Source of the DNA: Delftia tsuruhatensis NBRC 16741
GTDB taxonomy: Bacteria > Pseudomonadota > Gammaproteobacteria > Burkholderiales > Burkholderiaceae_C
Assembly (NCBI RefSeq): GCF_001571325.1
Contig: NZ_BCTO01000014.1
Location: 40,751 to 104,750 of the forward strand
DNA: 64,000 nt
Direction: 5' to 3'
A program made the translations under genes and the position numbers. The notes beneath the pieces were generated by a model. That model was not told where the DNA came from, did not search any database, and saw nothing but the letters and a program-made list of their open reading frames with translations. Positions 45,758 through 54,707 of the stretch are shown in pieces; position 1 is the first letter of the stretch; each line of letters opens with the position of its first letter.

Positions 45758-46167
45758 CCGCCATGACCCAGACATCCCATACCGCAGTTGCCCGGGCCCT
45801 GCCCCTGCTGCTGGCCGGCAGCCTGTCGCTGCTGGCCACGGCCTGCGCCGCGCCACCTCCACCTCCTGCAACTGCACCGGCGCCCGCTTCGGCATCGGCC
45901 GCGCCCGCCGCGCCGGATGCCGGCCAGCCCCTGACCCTGCAAGGCCGTCTGGTGCTGCGCGGCAATGCGCCCCATGAGCAGCCCGTGCTGCAGACCACCT
46001 CCGGCGAGACCTGGCAGCTCCAGGGCCTGAGCGCCGAGCAGATCACGCAGTGGCAGCGGCAGAACGTGGAAGTCCGGGGCCAGCCCGGCCCCAGGCCCGC
46101 CGCTGGCGCCGCGCCTTCGATGGCGCAGCCGCAACTGCAGGTGCAATCCATTCGCGCCCGGCCCTGA
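45754..46167 (+). CDS. Small Pro/Ala-rich lipoprotein
   Basis: A 137-residue protein with a lipoprotein signal (lipobox LATAC), then a Pro/Ala-rich linker of about 35 residues (PPPPPATAPAP) and a compact 75-residue domain (LTLQGRLVLRGNAPHEQPVLQT ... VEVRGQP, in parts) that looks like a small beta-barrel of the kind that follows a signal in oxidoreductase or cell-envelope proteins. The start overlaps the metallopeptidase stop (ATGA), so the two are made together. Function unknown. Confidence 0.65.
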   Translation: MTAMTQTSHTAVARALPLLLAGSLSLLATACAAPPPPPATAPAPASASAAPAAPDAGQPLTLQGRLVLRGNAPHEQPVLQTTSGETWQLQGLSAEQITQWQRQNVEVRGQPGPRPAAGAAPSMAQPQLQVQSIRARP

Positions 46168-46194
46168 CATTCCACCTCACCCACCGCTCTATCC

Positions 46195-47067
46195 ATGGAC
46201 GCCTCCAACCCTTTCTCCAGCCGCGATGCGGCCGTGCAAAAGCTCTGGGAACAATGGCAGCCGCGCTCCGCCAGGTCCGACAAGGACAAACCCATTGCCC
46301 TGGCCGACTTCGACCCGGGCGCCAAGCCCTTTTCCAATGGCAACGGCAAGGCCGAGGACAAGGTCGCCGTCGAGGCCCTGGCCGAGGAGCTGGATGCGCT
46401 GCAGAACCTGCTGTACGCCGACCGCCGCTACAAGCTGCTGGTCGTGCTGCAGGGCACGGACACGGCGGGCAAGGACGGCACCATCCGTGGCGTCTTCGGC
46501 CGCATGAGTGCGCTGGGCGTGCACGCCGTGGGCTGGAAGGCCCCCACCGAGGCCGAGCGCGCCCATGACTACCTGTGGCGCATCCACCAGCAGGTGCCTG
46601 CCGCTGGCGAAATCACGGTCTTCAACCGCAGCCATTACGAGGACGTGCTGGTGCCCGTGGTCAACGGCTGGATCACACCCGAGCAGCAGCGCCAGCGCTT
46701 TGCCCACATCAACGACTTCGAGCGCATGCTCAGCGAGACGGGCACCGTGGTCGTCAAGTTCCTGCTGCACATCAGCGCCGACGAACAGCGCATGCGCCTG
46801 CAGGAGCGCCTGGACGACCCGGCCAAGCACTGGAAGTTTGACGAGAACGACATGAAGGTGCGCACGCAGTGGAAGGACTACCAGCAGGCCTACGGCCAGC
46901 TGCTGGGCGCCACGCATACGCCCTGGGCGCCCTGGACCATCGTGCCGGCCGACTCCAAGACGCACCGCAACCTCATGATCGCCTCCTTGCTGCGCGAGGT
47001 GCTGCGCAACCTGGAACTGCGCTTTCCGCCCGGCGATCCGGCCCTCAAGGACTACAAGATCACCTGA
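46195..47067 (+). CDS. ppk2: Polyphosphate kinase 2 family protein
   Basis: A 290-residue PPK2-family kinase using polyphosphate to phosphorylate nucleotides. Walker A is GTDTAGKDGT (residues 87-96), and the lid/Walker B segment is FNRSHYEDVLVPVV. The single-domain length and the short N-terminus are compatible with class I or class III; class III enzymes accept both mono- and diphosphates, and one from Delftia tsuruhatensis has, as far as I recall, been studied. It starts 27 bp after the small lipoprotein gene and is convergent with the FAH-family gene. Confidence 0.9.
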   Translation: MDASNPFSSRDAAVQKLWEQWQPRSARSDKDKPIALADFDPGAKPFSNGNGKAEDKVAVEALAEELDALQNLLYADRRYKLLVVLQGTDTAGKDGTIRGVFGRMSALGVHAVGWKAPTEAERAHDYLWRIHQQVPAAGEITVFNRSHYEDVLVPVVNGWITPEQQRQRFAHINDFERMLSETGTVVVKFLLHISADEQRMRLQERLDDPAKHWKFDENDMKVRTQWKDYQQAYGQLLGATHTPWAPWTIVPADSKTHRNLMIASLLREVLRNLELRFPPGDPALKDYKIT

Positions 47068-47091
47068 TCACTCGATGGCCTGCCTGAAGCC

Positions 47092-47910
47092 TCACAGCTG
47101 CAGGCGGGCTTCGGCGATGCCGTCCAGCTCGGCCACCACCAGGTCGCCGGCCTGCGCAAAGGCCAGTCCATTCCACGTGCCCGTAGTCACCACCGTGCCT
47201 GCGGGCACGCTGCCATAGCGGCGCACCAGCTCCTGCAACCAGCCGGCCAGCAGCCACAGCGGATCGCCCAGCGGATGCGTTCCGGTGAACGCCTGCAGCG
47301 GCGCCGCACCCACGCGCAGCCGGCAGACCTGGGCAGACCAGTCCCGCGGCGACTCGCGCGGCAGCAGCCGCGAAGCGTCCTGCCACGGCCCCAGCACCAG
47401 GGCGCCATGGCACAGGCCGTCGGCGGCCAGCAGCAGCGGCGGCGCCTTCAGGTGCTGGCGCCAGCGCGTATCCACCACCTCGATGGCGGCGGTGATGCCG
47501 TCGATCAGCTCCAGCCCATCGCCGGGCTGCAGCGCGGCAGCCATCTCGGCCGTCACCTCGCGGCCCAGGCGCAGGGCGATCTCGGCTTCGATGCCGCGCA
47601 GGTGCAGCGGCGCGCCACCGGCCACCGAAGGACTGGCCCAGACGCCTTCTTCGGGCAGCGGCGCATGGGTCAGCGGGGCATCGCGGCGCGGCGCGCCAGA
47701 CTTCCAGTAGCCCGGAACGCGGCCCGGTCCCTGCTGGCTGCCAGCCACGCGCCAGCCCAGGGCGGGCGCCATGGCGGCCTGCACGGCCTGCGCATCTGCG
47801 GGCGCGCGCACCACGTCGGCCCAGTCGTCGGCATCCAGCAATTCGCCGCTGTGGCGCGCCTGGAGCAGCGCATGGGCCAAGGCTGTGGGAGTGCGGGGGT
47901 TGTTCGTCAT
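47092..47910 (-). CDS. 2-keto-4-pentenoate hydratase/FAH-family protein
   Basis: A 272-residue member of the MhpD/HpcG hydratase-decarboxylase group. The metal-binding pattern [13 protein letters not shown], the [13 protein letters not shown] segment and a late TGTWNGL motif are typical. Such enzymes hydrate 2-oxopent-4-enoate or decarboxylate 4-oxalocrotonate in meta-cleavage of aromatics, but here it stands alone between ppk2 and the glutamate dehydrogenase gene. The ATG at 47910 is chosen because the preceding frame is intergenic-like. Substrate uncertain. Confidence 0.78.
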   Translation of the reverse strand: MTNNPRTPTALAHALLQARHSGELLDADDWADVVRAPADAQAVQAAMAPALGWRVAGSQQGPGRVPGYWKSGAPRRDAPLTHAPLPEEGVWASPSVAGGAPLHLRGIEAEIALRLGREVTAEMAAALQPGDGLELIDGITAAIEVVDTRWRQHLKAPPLLLAADGLCHGALVLGPWQDASRLLPRESPRDWSAQVCRLRVGAAPLQAFTGTHPLGDPLWLLAGWLQELVRRYGSVPAGTVVTTGTWNGLAFAQAGDLVVAELDGIAEARLQL

Positions 47911-47984
47911 GGAGCGGCTTTCTTGGAGTGCATCGGAGGGTCGCAAGCGGCCCCGATTGTCCGCTGGACAAGGCGATCCCATGG

Positions 47985-48021
47985 TTATGCATTAAATGCA
48001 TAAGGCTCTCGCGCATAAGGC
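47985..48021. promoter_or_regulatory. 19-bp palindrome and direct repeat before gdhA
   Basis: TTATGCATTAAATGCATAA (47985-48003) has perfect 9-bp arms around one base. GCATAAGGC at its right edge (47998-48006) is repeated at 48013-48021, 15 bp away. It lies 66-102 bp upstream of the glutamate dehydrogenase start, in the divergent region with the FAH-family gene, and looks like an operator. Confidence 0.6.
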
Positions 48022-48086
48022 GTTGGACAGCGCATAGCCCCGGGAATAAGCTCAAAACCCTCAGACAACTCTTGTGTGGAACCACC

Positions 48087-49391
48087 ATGCAGCAACCCGC
48101 TTCGGCCGGCGTTACCAACCACGCCATCCCTTCCTACCTGCAGGCCGATCACCTCGGCCCCTGGGGCAATTACCTGCAGCAGGTCGATCGCGTCACTCCC
48201 TACCTGGGCCATCTCGCCCGCTGGGTCGAAACCCTCAAGCGCCCCAAGCGCATCCTGATCGTCGATGTGCCGATCGAGCTGGACAACGGCACCATCGCCC
48301 ACTACGAAGGCTACCGCGTGCAGCACAACCTGAGCCGCGGCCCCGGCAAGGGCGGCGTGCGCTTCCACCAGGACGTGACCCTGTCCGAAGTCATGGCCCT
48401 GTCGGCCTGGATGTCGGTCAAGAACGCGGCCGTCAACGTGCCCTACGGCGGCGCCAAGGGCGGCATCCGTGTCGATCCCAAGACGCTGTCGCGCGGTGAG
48501 CTAGAGCGCCTGACGCGCCGCTACACCAGCGAGATCGGCCTGCTGATCGGCCCCTCCAAGGACATTCCAGCGCCTGACGTCAACACGAACGGCCAGATCA
48601 TGTCCTGGATGATGGACACCTACTCCATGAACACCGGCGCCACCGCCACCGGCGTGGTCACGGGCAAGCCCGTGGACCTGGGCGGCTCGCTGGGCCGCGT
48701 CGAGGCCACCGGCCGCGGCGTGTTCACCGTGGGCGTGGAAGCGGCCAAGCTGACCGGCCTGTCGGTCCAGGGCGCGCGCATTGCCGTGCAGGGCTTCGGC
48801 AACGTGGGCGGCACGGCCGGCAAGCTGTTCGCCGACGCGGGCGCCAAGGTCGTGGCCGTGCAGGACCACACCGGCACCATCCGCAACGCCAACGGCCTGG
48901 ATGTGACGGCCCTGCTGGCCCACGTGGCCGCCAAGGGCGGCGTGGGCGGCTTTGACGGCGCCGAAGCCATGGACGCTGCCGATTTCTGGGGCGTGGACTG
49001 CGACATCCTGATCCCCGCCGCACTGGAAGGCCAGATCACCAAGGACAACGCCGGCAAGATCAAGGCCAAGATGGTGATCGAGGGTGCCAACGGCCCCACC
49101 ACCACCGAGGCCGACGACATCCTGACCGAAAAGGGCGTGCTGGTGCTGCCCGACGTGCTGGCCAATGCCGGCGGCGTGACGGTGAGCTACTTCGAATGGG
49201 TGCAGGACTTCTCCAGCTTCTTCTGGAGCGAGGACGAGATCAACGCCCGCCTGGTGCGCATCATGCAGGACGCCTTCGCGGCCATCTGGCAGGTGGCCCA
49301 GCAGCACGGCGTGACGCTGCGCACCGCCACCTTCATCGTGGCCTGCCAGCGCATCCTGCATGCCCGCGAAATGCGGGGACTGTATCCCTGA
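48087..49391 (+). CDS. gdhA: Glutamate dehydrogenase
   Basis: A 434-residue cytoplasmic glutamate dehydrogenase interconverting glutamate and 2-oxoglutarate plus ammonia. The substrate and catalytic lysines lie in [10 protein letters not shown] (Lys88), the following [18 protein letters not shown] (Lys112 and Lys124) and the nucleotide fold QGFGNVGG. The length and motifs fit the hexameric small form; NAD and NADP types cannot be separated with certainty. GGA precedes the ATG. A palindrome lies in the promoter, and an intergenic repeat begins 3 bp after the stop. Confidence 0.92.
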   Translation: MQQPASAGVTNHAIPSYLQADHLGPWGNYLQQVDRVTPYLGHLARWVETLKRPKRILIVDVPIELDNGTIAHYEGYRVQHNLSRGPGKGGVRFHQDVTLSEVMALSAWMSVKNAAVNVPYGGAKGGIRVDPKTLSRGELERLTRRYTSEIGLLIGPSKDIPAPDVNTNGQIMSWMMDTYSMNTGATATGVVTGKPVDLGGSLGRVEATGRGVFTVGVEAAKLTGLSVQGARIAVQGFGNVGGTAGKLFADAGAKVVAVQDHTGTIRNANGLDVTALLAHVAAKGGVGGFDGAEAMDAADFWGVDCDILIPAALEGQITKDNAGKIKAKMVIEGANGPTTTEADDILTEKGVLVLPDVLANAGGVTVSYFEWVQDFSSFFWSEDEINARLVRIMQDAFAAIWQVAQQHGVTLRTATFIVACQRILHAREMRGLYP

Positions 49392-49394
49392 TCA

Positions 49395-49508
49395 CCCCCT
49401 GAGGTGCGGACGCGCCTTCCCCCTCTCTGCTTGCTTCGCAAGGGAGGGGGACGACACCCTCGCGGCAGGGCGGCCCTTGCTCGGTGTCCCTGACTTGGGC
49501 CGCGCCAG
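49395..49508 (+). repeat. CCCCCTGAG-type intergenic repeat, copy B (plus)
   Basis: It begins with CCCCCTGAG three bases after the gdhA stop and contains CGCGCCTTCCCCCTCTC, a GGGAGGGGGACGACACC stem partner and TTGCTCGGTGTCCCTGACTT, the longest-preserved copy in the window. It is in the same orientation as gdhA. Confidence 0.85.
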
Positions 49509-49537
49509 TTTTTGGCGCTGTGCACCACACGGTCAAT

Positions 49538-49562
49538 GAAAGGCGCTTCGGCGCCTTTTTTC
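49538..49562 (+). terminator. Rho-independent terminator after gdhA
   Basis: AAAGGCGC pairs with GCGCCTTT around a TTCG tetraloop, followed by a T-run. It lies about 150 bp after the gdhA stop, beyond the intergenic repeat, so the repeat is probably transcribed. Confidence 0.9.
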
Positions 49563-49715
49563 TTGGGCTCTTTTCTGGTGCTGGCAAGGGGTTAGCACCC
49601 GTTCCAGTAGGCCTAAGCGCGGGTTTCCGAATGGCGAAGCGGATCTCCAGTCAAACCCTGGTGCCCTGTGGCCCAGGGTTTTCTATCGTTGCGGGCAGTG
49701 AACTGGAGACTGCCC

Positions 49716-50684
49716 ATGACCGTCCGCCGCAGCCTGCTGGCCCTGCTGGCCGCTTTGCCTTTTTTCTCCCTGGCTCCTGCCGCCGCGCTGGCGGCGGCCT
49801 GGCCTGAACGCCCCATCACCATCGTGGTGCCGGCCGCCGCTGGCGGCACCACGGACATTGCCGCGCGCGTGCTGGCCGAGAAGATGGGCAAGGACCTGGG
49901 CACCTCGGTGGTGGTGGAGAACAAGGGCGGTGGCGGCGGCAGCATCGGCACGGCCCAGGTGGCGCGCGCCAGGCCCGATGGCTACACGCTGCTCATGGGC
50001 AACATCGGCCCGGTGGCTATCAATTTCAGCCTGTACAAGCAGCTCAGCTACAAGGAAAGCGACCTGCGCGGCATCACCAATGTGATCTCCGTGCCCAACA
50101 TCCTCGTGGTCCATGCCGATTCGCCCGTGCGCAGCGTGCGCGAGCTGGTGGAGCTGGCCAGGACCCGGCGCCTGAACGTGTCCACGTCGGGCGTGGGCCA
50201 GTCGCCGCACATGTCCTCGGAGATGTTCCGCCAGAAGGCCGGCATCGAGGTCACGCTCGTGCCCTTTCCCGGGGCCGCGCCTGCGGTCACGGCGCTGCTG
50301 GGCCAGCAGGTGGACTACATGATCGACAACCTGCCCAGCTCCATGCCGCACATCAGGAGCGGCAAGTTCCGCGCGCTGGCCATCACCAGCGCCACGCGCT
50401 CGGCCCAGTTGCCCGAGGTGCCCACCATGACCGAGGCCGGCGTGCCCATGCAGGTCACGGCCTGGTTCGGCCTGCTGGCCCCTGCCGGCACGCCCGATGC
50501 CGTGGTCGAGCGCATCCAGCAGTCGGCCCGGCGCGCCATGCAGACGGCCGAGGTGCGCCAGCGCTTTGCCGACCTGGGCGGCGTGCCCGGTGGCGAGACA
50601 CCGGCCGAGTACGACGCCTTCATCGCCCAGGAACGCAAGAGCTGGGCCCAGATCGTCAAGGCCGCAGGCCTGTCGCTGGAATAG
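49716..50684 (+). CDS. Bug/TctC-family periplasmic solute receptor
   Basis: A 322-residue Bug-family receptor with a signal peptide (RRSLLALLAALPFFSLAPAAALA) and the hallmarks WPERPITIVVPAAAGGTTD and LVPFPGAAP. GGAG precedes the ATG. It is followed after 30 bp by an acyl-CoA ligase gene and then by a second Bug receptor, which makes a catabolic module for a carboxylic acid. No TctAB partner is in the window. Confidence 0.9.
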   Translation: MTVRRSLLALLAALPFFSLAPAAALAAAWPERPITIVVPAAAGGTTDIAARVLAEKMGKDLGTSVVVENKGGGGGSIGTAQVARARPDGYTLLMGNIGPVAINFSLYKQLSYKESDLRGITNVISVPNILVVHADSPVRSVRELVELARTRRLNVSTSGVGQSPHMSSEMFRQKAGIEVTLVPFPGAAPAVTALLGQQVDYMIDNLPSSMPHIRSGKFRALAITSATRSAQLPEVPTMTEAGVPMQVTAWFGLLAPAGTPDAVVERIQQSARRAMQTAEVRQRFADLGGVPGGETPAEYDAFIAQERKSWAQIVKAAGLSLE

Positions 50685-50714
50685 TTCTCCCCTCCCGTCC
50701 GTGCCTCCCCTCCC

Positions 50715-52295
50715 ATGCAAGAAGACATCGCCGCCCTGCTGCGCCAGCCCTTTGGCTCGCTGCCCGAACTCGTCGCGCTGCAGGCCAGCCAGCGCCCCCG
50801 CCACACCGCCCTGGCCATGGACGGCCGCAGCCTCGACTACGCCGCGCTGCGCCTGGGCATGGACCGCGTGGCCTTGCGCCTGCAACGCCAGGGCCTGGGC
50901 CCCGGCGACGTGGTGGCCATTTGCGCGGGCAGCTCGCCCGAGTATGTGCTGGCCTTCCTGGGTGCGTTGCGCGCGGGCGTGGCCGTGGCGCCGCTGGCCC
51001 CGTCGGCCACGGCCGGCCACCTGAGCGCCATGCTGGACAACTGCGGCGCCCGGCTGGTACTGCGCGACGCGGACACCGCCGCGCAATGGCCGCTGCAGGC
51101 CGGACAGGATCTGCAATGCGTGGCCCTGGACGGCGCTGCCGAGGCCGGCATGCCGTGGTCGCAATGGCTGGCTGCGGACGAAGCGGACCATGGCACGGCA
51201 CCCGCGCCCATCCACCCCCAGCCCGACTGGCCCTTCAACGTCATCTACTCCTCGGGCACCACGGGCGTGCCCAAGGGCATCGTCCAGTCCTGGGCCATGC
51301 GCTGGGCCCATGTGCAGCGCGCCATCCACAACGGCTACGGGCCCGATGCCGTCTCGCTGTGCGCCACGCCGCTGTACTCCAACACCACCCTGGTCGCGGC
51401 CCTGCCCACCATGGGGCTGGGCGGCACCCTGGTGCTGATGCGCAAGTTCGACGCGGCGCACTACCTGGAACTGACCGAGCGCCACCGTGCCACCCACACC
51501 ATGCTCGTGCCCGTGCAGTACCAGCGGCTGATGCAGTGCCCGGGGTTCGACGGCGCCGACCTGAGCCGCCTGCAGCACAAGTTCTGCACCAGCGCACCCT
51601 TCCATCCCGCGCTCAAGGCCGAGGTGCTGCGCCGCTGGCCCGGACGGCTCATCGAGTACTACGGCATGACCGAAGGCGGCGTGCGCTGCGAGCTGCACTG
51701 CCATGACTTCCCAGACAAGCTGCACACCGTGGGCAGGCCGGGACCGGGCGCCGACATCCGCTTCATCGATGAGCAGGGCCGCGAACTGCCGCCCGGCGAG
51801 CAGGGCGAGATCGTGGGCCGCTCGGCCGGGATGATGAGCGGCTACCACCGCCTGCCCGACAAGACGCAGGAGGCCGAATGGTTCGATGCCCAGGGCCTGC
51901 GCTTCATCCGCAGCGGCGACGTGGGCCGTCTGGACGAGGACGGCTTCATCGTGCTGGGTGACCGCAAGAAGGACATGATCATCACGGGCGGCTTCAACGT
52001 CTACCCGAGCGACATCGAGTCCGTGCTGCTGCAGCACCCGCAGGTGGCCGAATGCGCGGTGATCGGCGTGCCCTCCGATGCTTGGGGCGAAACCCCCGTG
52101 GCCTACGCCGTGGCGCGCCCCGATGCCACACCCTCGGCCGCCGAGCTGCGCGAATGGCTCAACGCCCGCGTGGGCAAGACCCAGCGCGTGGCCGAGCTGT
52201 GGCTGGCCGCCAGCCTGCCGCGCAGCGAGATCGGCAAAGTGCTCAAGCGCGCGCTGCGCGAGCAGTACCAGGCCGGCGCCCTGTCCTCTTCATGA
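50715..52295 (+). CDS. AMP-dependent acyl-CoA synthetase/ligase
   Basis: A 526-residue member of the ANL superfamily that activates a carboxylic acid as its CoA thioester. Motif A3 is YSSGTTGVPKG, YYGMTEGG is motif A5, DRKKDMIITGGFNVYPSDIE (A8) is at the C-terminal hinge, and the catalytic Lys is in EIGKVLKRAL. The long N-terminal domain matches fatty-acid or aromatic acid ligases. It lies between two Bug receptors, which suggests uptake and activation of the same acid. The substrate cannot be told from sequence. Confidence 0.9.
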   Translation: MQEDIAALLRQPFGSLPELVALQASQRPRHTALAMDGRSLDYAALRLGMDRVALRLQRQGLGPGDVVAICAGSSPEYVLAFLGALRAGVAVAPLAPSATAGHLSAMLDNCGARLVLRDADTAAQWPLQAGQDLQCVALDGAAEAGMPWSQWLAADEADHGTAPAPIHPQPDWPFNVIYSSGTTGVPKGIVQSWAMRWAHVQRAIHNGYGPDAVSLCATPLYSNTTLVAALPTMGLGGTLVLMRKFDAAHYLELTERHRATHTMLVPVQYQRLMQCPGFDGADLSRLQHKFCTSAPFHPALKAEVLRRWPGRLIEYYGMTEGGVRCELHCHDFPDKLHTVGRPGPGADIRFIDEQGRELPPGEQGEIVGRSAGMMSGYHRLPDKTQEAEWFDAQGLRFIRSGDVGRLDEDGFIVLGDRKKDMIITGGFNVYPSDIESVLLQHPQVAECAVIGVPSDAWGETPVAYAVARPDATPSAAELREWLNARVGKTQRVAELWLAASLPRSEIGKVLKRALREQYQAGALSSS

Positions 52296-52309
52296 AACGG
52301 AGTCCCCCC

Positions 52310-53308
52310 ATGCCCATGCACCCACTCCCGCGCCGCCGCCTGCTGTCCTGCCTGGCCCTGGCGACCTGCGCCCTGCTGGCCCCGGCCACCCATCTCGCCC
52401 ATGCTGCCGAGGCCTGGCCTGCCAAGCCCATCCAGCTGGTCATTCCCTATCCACCCGGCGGCAGTGCCGACCTGCTGGGCCGCCCTCTGGCCGTGCAGCT
52501 GCAGCAGCAGCTGGGCCAGCCCGTGGTGCTGGAGTACAAGCCCGGCGCAGGCGGCACGCTGGCCTCGCAATACGTGGCGCGCGCCAGGCCCGATGGCTAC
52601 ACCGTGCTCATGGTGCTGGCCGCCCATGCCATCAACGACAGCCTCTATCCCAAGCTGCCCTACGACACCCGCCGCGACTTCGCGCCCGTGTCTTTGGTGG
52701 CCAACCTGCCCATGGTGGTTGCCGCCAGCAGCAAGCTGCCGGCCAGGAACATCCAGGAACTCATCCAGGCCGCCAAGGCCAACCCCGGCAAGCTCACCTT
52801 CGGCTCGGCGGGCAACGGCAACACGGGGCATCTTGCGGCCGAGTACTTCGGCTCCATGGCAGGCGTGCGCATGACCCATGTGCCCTACAAGGGCAGCGCG
52901 GGCGTGGTCAACGCCATGCTGGCTGGCTACATCGACCTGACCTTCGACAGCATCTCCACCTCCATGCCCCACATCCGCAGCGGGCGCATGCACGCACTGG
53001 CCGTCACCAGCCCGCAGCGCTCGGCGCTGGCGCCCGAGGTGGCCACCATCCAGGAGCAGGGCATCGCAGGCTTCGACGTGACCGGCTGGTACGCCGTCAT
53101 CGCGCCGGCCGGCACGCCCGCCGAAGCCACCCAGCGCCTGAGCCGCGAGATCGCCTCCGCCCTGCGCCAGCCCGCGCTGCAGGCCCAGCTGGCCGCCGGC
53201 GGCTACGAGCCCGTGGGCTCCACGCCCGAGGCGCTGCAGGCGCATATCGACAAGGAAATCACGCGCTGGGCCACTGTCGTCAAATCGACAGGTGCACTGG
53301 TGGATTGA
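52310..53308 (+). CDS. Bug/TctC-family periplasmic solute receptor
   Basis: A 332-residue Bug receptor with a signal peptide (RRRLLSCLALATCALLAP, ending near AHA) and WPAKPIQLVIPYPPGGSAD and THVPYKGSAG. GGAG lies 8 bp before the ATG at 52310; an in-frame ATG at 52292 overlaps the ligase stop (ATGA) and is an alternative that would couple the genes. It ends 6 bp before an intergenic repeat. Confidence 0.9.
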   Translation: MPMHPLPRRRLLSCLALATCALLAPATHLAHAAEAWPAKPIQLVIPYPPGGSADLLGRPLAVQLQQQLGQPVVLEYKPGAGGTLASQYVARARPDGYTVLMVLAAHAINDSLYPKLPYDTRRDFAPVSLVANLPMVVAASSKLPARNIQELIQAAKANPGKLTFGSAGNGNTGHLAAEYFGSMAGVRMTHVPYKGSAGVVNAMLAGYIDLTFDSISTSMPHIRSGRMHALAVTSPQRSALAPEVATIQEQGIAGFDVTGWYAVIAPAGTPAEATQRLSREIASALRQPALQAQLAAGGYEPVGSTPEALQAHIDKEITRWATVVKSTGALVD

Positions 53309-53314
53309 AAGTCA

Positions 53315-53468
53315 CCCCCTGAGCGGCTGCGCCGCTTCCCCCGTGTGCACGGCGCCCTCTCTCGCTTCGCGGGAGGGGGGCATCCGGGCAACCGGCGGCA
53401 CCCTCGATGCGGGGCGGCGCGGCCGGCGTAGGCCCTTCCTCGGTGCCCCGGAGTCGGTACACGCCAGT
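53315..53468 (+). repeat. CCCCCTGAG-type intergenic repeat, copy C (plus)
   Basis: CCCCCTGAGCGGCTGCGCC starts six bases after the Bug receptor stop, with a TTCGCGGGAGGGGGG stem partner and CCTCGGTGCCCCGGAGT in the distal part. It is more diverged than copy B but in the same orientation as the preceding gene. Confidence 0.75.
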
Positions 53469-53502
53469 CTCGAGCGCCGCGCCCAATGCGATGATCATGT
53501 CC

Positions 53503-53955
53503 ATGAATACACCCATCAAAGACCACCCGGCCAACCCCTTCGAAGGCGAGGCGCCCGGCATCCTCTTCGGCCTGCCCATGCCCATGGCCCGCGCCATGAA
53601 GCTCAGCGGTGAACGCATCGGCGATGACCGCGCCCAGATCCGCATGGGCTTTCAACCGGACCAGGCCAACAGCCGCGGCGACGTGCACGGCGGCGCCATC
53701 GCCTCGCTGCTGGACTGCGCCCTGGCCTCGGCCTGCCGCTCGCATGACCCCACGGCCTTCGGCGTGGCCACCATCGATCTCACGCTGCACTACGTCTCCG
53801 CCGGCAGCGGCGATCTCATCGCCACCGCCCACTGCGAGCGGCGCGGCCGCTCCATCAGCTTCGCGCGCGGCGAAGTGCGTTCCGAGGACGGCACCCTGGT
53901 GGCCCTGGCCACGGGGACGTTCAAGCTGATGGCGCGCAGCCCGGCACAGGCCTGA
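53503..53955 (+). CDS. PaaI-family hotdog thioesterase
   Basis: A 150-residue hotdog-fold thioesterase. The motif HGGAIASLLDCALASAC carries the PaaI/YdiI catalytic helix, and VATIDLTLHYVSAG is the following strand. It hydrolyses acyl- or aryl-CoA esters and may act as a relief valve for the upstream ligase module. The start is uncertain: ATG codons at 53491, 53497 and 53503 are all in frame with no clear ribosome site. Confidence 0.8.
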   Translation: MNTPIKDHPANPFEGEAPGILFGLPMPMARAMKLSGERIGDDRAQIRMGFQPDQANSRGDVHGGAIASLLDCALASACRSHDPTAFGVATIDLTLHYVSAGSGDLIATAHCERRGRSISFARGEVRSEDGTLVALATGTFKLMARSPAQA

Positions 53956-54023
53956 GCGCAGGGCACGCGCGGCGCCGGATGGCGCCGGACGGCGCCGGAC
54001 GGCACTTGCGTGCCGCCGCGTCG

Positions 54024-54569
54024 TCAGAGCCGCTTTTCCTTGGCCTCGATCAGCTTCTGCATCAGTTCGCAGACCTGCCGTGCCTGTTCCTGCGTGATGT
54101 CGATGTTCTCGATCACCGAGCGCTTGAACTGGATGCCGTTGACTGCGCCGCTGTTCTCGATGAAGCCCAGCGTCAGGGTGCGGTTCAGGAAGTAGATGAC
54201 GGCGGCGATGCCCCAGCCGATCAGCATGACCACCAGGCCTGCAAAGAAGCTCTGGGCCATCATGGACCCGCCCATGAACAGGGACAGGGCACCGATGCCC
54301 AGCGCCGTCTTCCAGGGCTTGTGATAGCCGTAGTAGGTGGAGCAGATGCCCTGCAGCGGGATCAGGCGCGACTGGGTGCCCGACAGCGAGGCGCTGCTGA
54401 ACTCCAGGCGCTCGCTGCCCACGCGGATGGTGGTGGTGGGATCGATGTTGACCTTGGACAGGATCCAGGCGACCAGGCCGCCTTCGCGGCCTGTGATGGC
54501 AATGTGGTTGCCCTTGTCGTCTATGGGTTGCTCGCTGGCTTTCCAGGCCTTGATGACCAATGCACTCAC
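54024..54569 (-). CDS. Hypothetical membrane protein
   Basis: A 181-residue protein starting at a GTG (54569) with GAGAGGG 7 bp upstream. Residues 1-90 are soluble with a beta-rich look (GNHIAITGREGGLVAWILSKV, split, and TIRVGSERLEFSSASLSG). Two hydrophobic helices follow (around residues 92-135), and a helical cytoplasmic tail rich in Glu/Lys ends the protein. It may belong to the bacterial PH-like or DUF membrane proteins, but no family is recognised. It is convergent with the PaaI gene. Confidence 0.65.
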   Translation of the reverse strand: MSALVIKAWKASEQPIDDKGNHIAITGREGGLVAWILSKVNIDPTTTIRVGSERLEFSSASLSGTQSRLIPLQGICSTYYGYHKPWKTALGIGALSLFMGGSMMAQSFFAGLVVMLIGWGIAAVIYFLNRTLTLGFIENSGAVNGIQFKRSVIENIDITQEQARQVCELMQKLIEAKEKRL

Positions 54570-54707
54570 GGTAATACCCTCTCTTGAATGTTTGAGAAAC
54601 CACGGGCTGTCCCGCCATGGCATTGCACCACCGGGGCCGCCTGAGGAGGGGCGATTACAGCACAGGGCATGAGTGCAGCCTTGGGCAACCAGGGCCGCTG
54701 TGCGCCA

